A DNA stretch of 32,353 nt, from NCBI GenBank assembly GCA_913057975.1, contig CAJXOQ010000025.1:1-32353 (forward strand). The letters run 5' to 3'. Of this stretch, positions 30,854-32,353 are shown in pieces. Each line of letters begins with the position of its first letter. The stretch's first letter is position 1. The DNA comes from an uncultured Marinobacter sp. (GTDB lineage Bacteria; Pseudomonadota; Gammaproteobacteria; Pseudomonadales; Oleiphilaceae). Both the position numbers and the translations under genes were made by a program. A model generated the notes under the pieces. It worked only from the letters and a program-made list of their open reading frames with translations, was not told where the DNA came from and searched no databases.

Positions 30854-31855
30854 ATGTCAGCAGAGCATGAAGAACTCATCATTGATCGTGTTTCAGATGT
30901 TGAAGACGCAGACGATCAGCTGTTAGCGGAAGACAAAGTAGAAGAAAAAGAAACGGCGGAAGTGGAAGCCGTTGAAACAGAAGAAGACATCCCGGCCCAG
31001 GGTCGATACTTCACCAGCCAGAAACAACTGGACGCCACCCAGCTTTATCTCAACGAAATCGGTTTCTCTCCTCTCTTAACACCCGAAGAAGAAGTGTACT
31101 TTGCACGGCTCGCCCGTAAGGGAGAGGAGTCCGGCCGCAAACGTATGATCGAGAGCAATCTGCGTCTGGTGGTCAAGATTGCTCGACGTTACGTGAACCG
31201 TGGTCTGACACTGTTAGACCTGATCGAAGAGGGTAACCTTGGGCTTATCCGTGCGGTAGAGAAGTTTGACCCCGAGAGGGGCTTCCGTTTCTCCACCTAC
31301 GCTACCTGGTGGATCCGCCAGACCATTGAGCGGGCCATCATGAACCAGACCCGCACCATCCGCCTTCCCATCCACGTCGTAAAGGAACTCAACCTGTACC
31401 TGCGCGCGGCACGGGAGCTTACCCAGAAGCTGGACCACGAGCCGTCAGCGGAAGAAATTGCGCGCATGGTCGACAAGCCGGTAGCAGACGTTAAGCGGAT
31501 GCTGGGCCTGAACGAGCGCGTTGCGTCCATGGACACCCCCATTGGTACCGGCGGTGAAAAATCCCTTCTGGATACCGTCGCAGACGAAGGCGCCTCTGAT
31601 CCCGCCGACCTGCTGCAGGACAACAACATGTGCTCCTGTGTCGAAAAGTGGATCGATCAGCTCAGCGACAAGCAGCAGGAAGTTCTCTCCCGTCGCTTTG
31701 GCTTGAGGGGTTACCCCATCAGCACGCTTGAGGAAGTAGGCCAGGAGATTGGTCTGACCCGTGAGCGGGTACGCCAGATCCAGGTTGAGGCGCTACGTCG
31801 CCTTCGCGAAATCCTGGAGAAGGAAGGCCTGTCGGGAACCATGCTGTTCAAATAA
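30854..31855 (+). CDS. rpoS: RNA polymerase sigma factor RpoS
   Basis: This is the 333-residue stationary-phase and general-stress sigma factor. The first 48 or so residues are a very acidic extension (many Glu/Asp). Region 1.2 begins [21 protein letters not shown]. Region 2 is [20 protein letters not shown] and continues through [20 protein letters not shown], which holds the -10 recognition and melting residues. Region 3 starts [10 protein letters not shown]. Region 4.2 has the helix-turn-helix [20 protein letters not shown] that reads the -35 box. The nlpD neighbour separates RpoS from RpoD or RpoH. A strong terminator follows. Confidence 0.96.
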   Translation: MSAEHEELIIDRVSDVEDADDQLLAEDKVEEKETAEVEAVETEEDIPAQGRYFTSQKQLDATQLYLNEIGFSPLLTPEEEVYFARLARKGEESGRKRMIESNLRLVVKIARRYVNRGLTLLDLIEEGNLGLIRAVEKFDPERGFRFSTYATWWIRQTIERAIMNQTRTIRLPIHVVKELNLYLRAARELTQKLDHEPSAEEIARMVDKPVADVKRMLGLNERVASMDTPIGTGGEKSLLDTVADEGASDPADLLQDNNMCSCVEKWIDQLSDKQQEVLSRRFGLRGYPISTLEEVGQEIGLTRERVRQIQVEALRRLREILEKEGLSGTMLFK

Positions 31856-31871
31856 TCGGTTCTGTACCACC

Positions 31872-31907
31872 AAAAACCGGCCCGCTGTCTGCGGGCCGGT
31901 TTTTTTT
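31872..31907 (+). terminator. Strong rho-independent terminator after rpoS
   Basis: AAAAACCGGCCCGC (31872-31885) pairs perfectly with GCGGGCCGGTTTTT (31891-31904) around loop TGTCT, and eight T residues run from 31900 to 31907. It lies 17 bases after the rpoS stop. Confidence 0.95.
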
Positions 31908-32042
31908 GCGTTGCCAAATGAGAACCAGCCGGCGTAAGCGTTCGTTTGCTCCCTGTTAAACTTGGATGGCCGGAGGGGGATATGGGTGTCGAACTCCGGT
32001 GTAATCAGACATTCAATAATAACGATCAATAAGGAAAGGACG

Positions 32043-32306
32043 ATGAAGAAGGCCCTATCAACAGGATTTGCATCACTGCTGCTGACAGCAGCCCTGACAA
32101 CACCAGCCGCCGCCCTGACGGTGGAGGGCGTTGACGTGCCGGATACCTACTCGGCGATGGATACCGAGCTCAAGCTCAATGGTGCGGGTACCCGTTCCAA
32201 GTGGTTCATGGACCTTTATATCGGTGGTCTGTATGTGCCCGAGACCATCGACGATGGCCAGGCCATTATCAACGCGGACGAGCCCCAGGCCATCACCCTG
32301 CACATC
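32043..32306 (+). CDS. Chalcone isomerase-like periplasmic protein, C-terminus missing
   Basis: These are the first 88 codons of a gene cut by the adapter. The start is ATG 32043 with AAGGAAAGGA just upstream. The signal peptide is MKKALSTGFASLLLTAALTTPAAA, predicting export. The mature part LTVEGVDVPDTYSAMDTELK and GTRSKWFMDLYIGGLYVPE fits the bacterial chalcone-isomerase-like family, in which SKWFMDLYxxGLY is a recurrent pattern. Bacterial members are generally not flavonoid enzymes, and their role is unclear; some may bind fatty acids. Complete proteins are about 180-190 residues, so half is missing. Confidence 0.78.
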
Positions 32307-32353
32307 CTGTCTCTTATACACATCTCCGAGCCCACGAGACGGACTCCTATCTC
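32307..32353 (-). other. Illumina Nextera adapter with index (not genomic)
   Basis: The sequence from 32307 begins with the Tn5 mosaic end CTGTCTCTTATACACATCT and continues CCGAGCCCACGAGAC, the Nextera read-2 adapter in reverse complement. GGACTCCT follows (from memory i7 index N705), then the start of the P7 arm, ATCTC. Genomic sequence ends at about 32306. Confidence 0.97.

Overview
This is a contig of a Gram-negative gammaproteobacterium, most likely Marinobacter or a close relative. Three things point there: GC-rich coding sequence with strong codon bias, the gene order dnaE-accA-tilS-pyrG-kdsA-eno-ftsB-ispD-ispF-truD-surE-pcm-(DUF368)-nlpD-rpoS, and the overall style of the proteins. The genus is inferred from remembered similarity and was not tested by a search. 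Both ends are artificial: bases 1-36 and 32307-32353 are Illumina Nextera adapter sequence, so the genomic insert is about 37-32306 and the first and last genes are cut there.

Left part (37-3712, minus strand): a carbon-uptake module. It holds a truncated VC_2705-type sodium/solute symporter, its DUF4212 small subunit, a DEDDh 3'-5' exonuclease, and a cyclic-nucleotide-domain/CBS/DUF294 putative nucleotidyltransferase. The leader of the symporter pair carries an A-rich repeat next to its ribosome binding site that looks like a Hfq/Crc target. Next, on the plus strand, come smrA (3898-4476), a tiny lipoprotein with three imperfect repeats, and a two-gene molybdenum hydroxylase (iorA-like 2Fe-2S subunit and iorB-like Tat-exported catalytic subunit).

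Middle (7473-14295): a methionine-salvage operon mtnB-mtnD-mtnC, read from a predicted sigma70 promoter and followed by a DUF3080 lipoprotein. A minus-strand block follows, with arsC-like, wrbA, DUF2069 and a GspE/PilB-family ATPase. The ATPase reading frame is interrupted by one in-frame TAA at codon 300. A plus-strand TlpA-like thioredoxin lipoprotein leads into dnaE.

Right part (14339-32306, all plus): essential housekeeping genes for replication (dnaE), fatty-acid synthesis (accA), tRNA modification (tilS, truD), CTP synthesis (pyrG), lipopolysaccharide Kdo synthesis (kdsA), glycolysis (eno), cell division (ftsB) and isoprenoid synthesis (ispD, ispF). The stationary-phase cluster surE-pcm-DUF368-nlpD-rpoS comes next, and a cut chalcone-isomerase-like gene ends the contig. 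From ispF to the DUF368 gene every start overlaps the previous stop, which suggests translational coupling. Clear rho-independent terminators follow kdsA, eno and rpoS.

I did not see a defence system, phage, CRISPR array, tRNA or rRNA. The main anomalies are the interrupted secretion-type ATPase, a 118-base palindromic intergenic element between kdsA and eno, a cluster of four GTTAC motifs upstream of nlpD-rpoS, the repeat lipoprotein, the A-rich leader motif, and the adapter ends.
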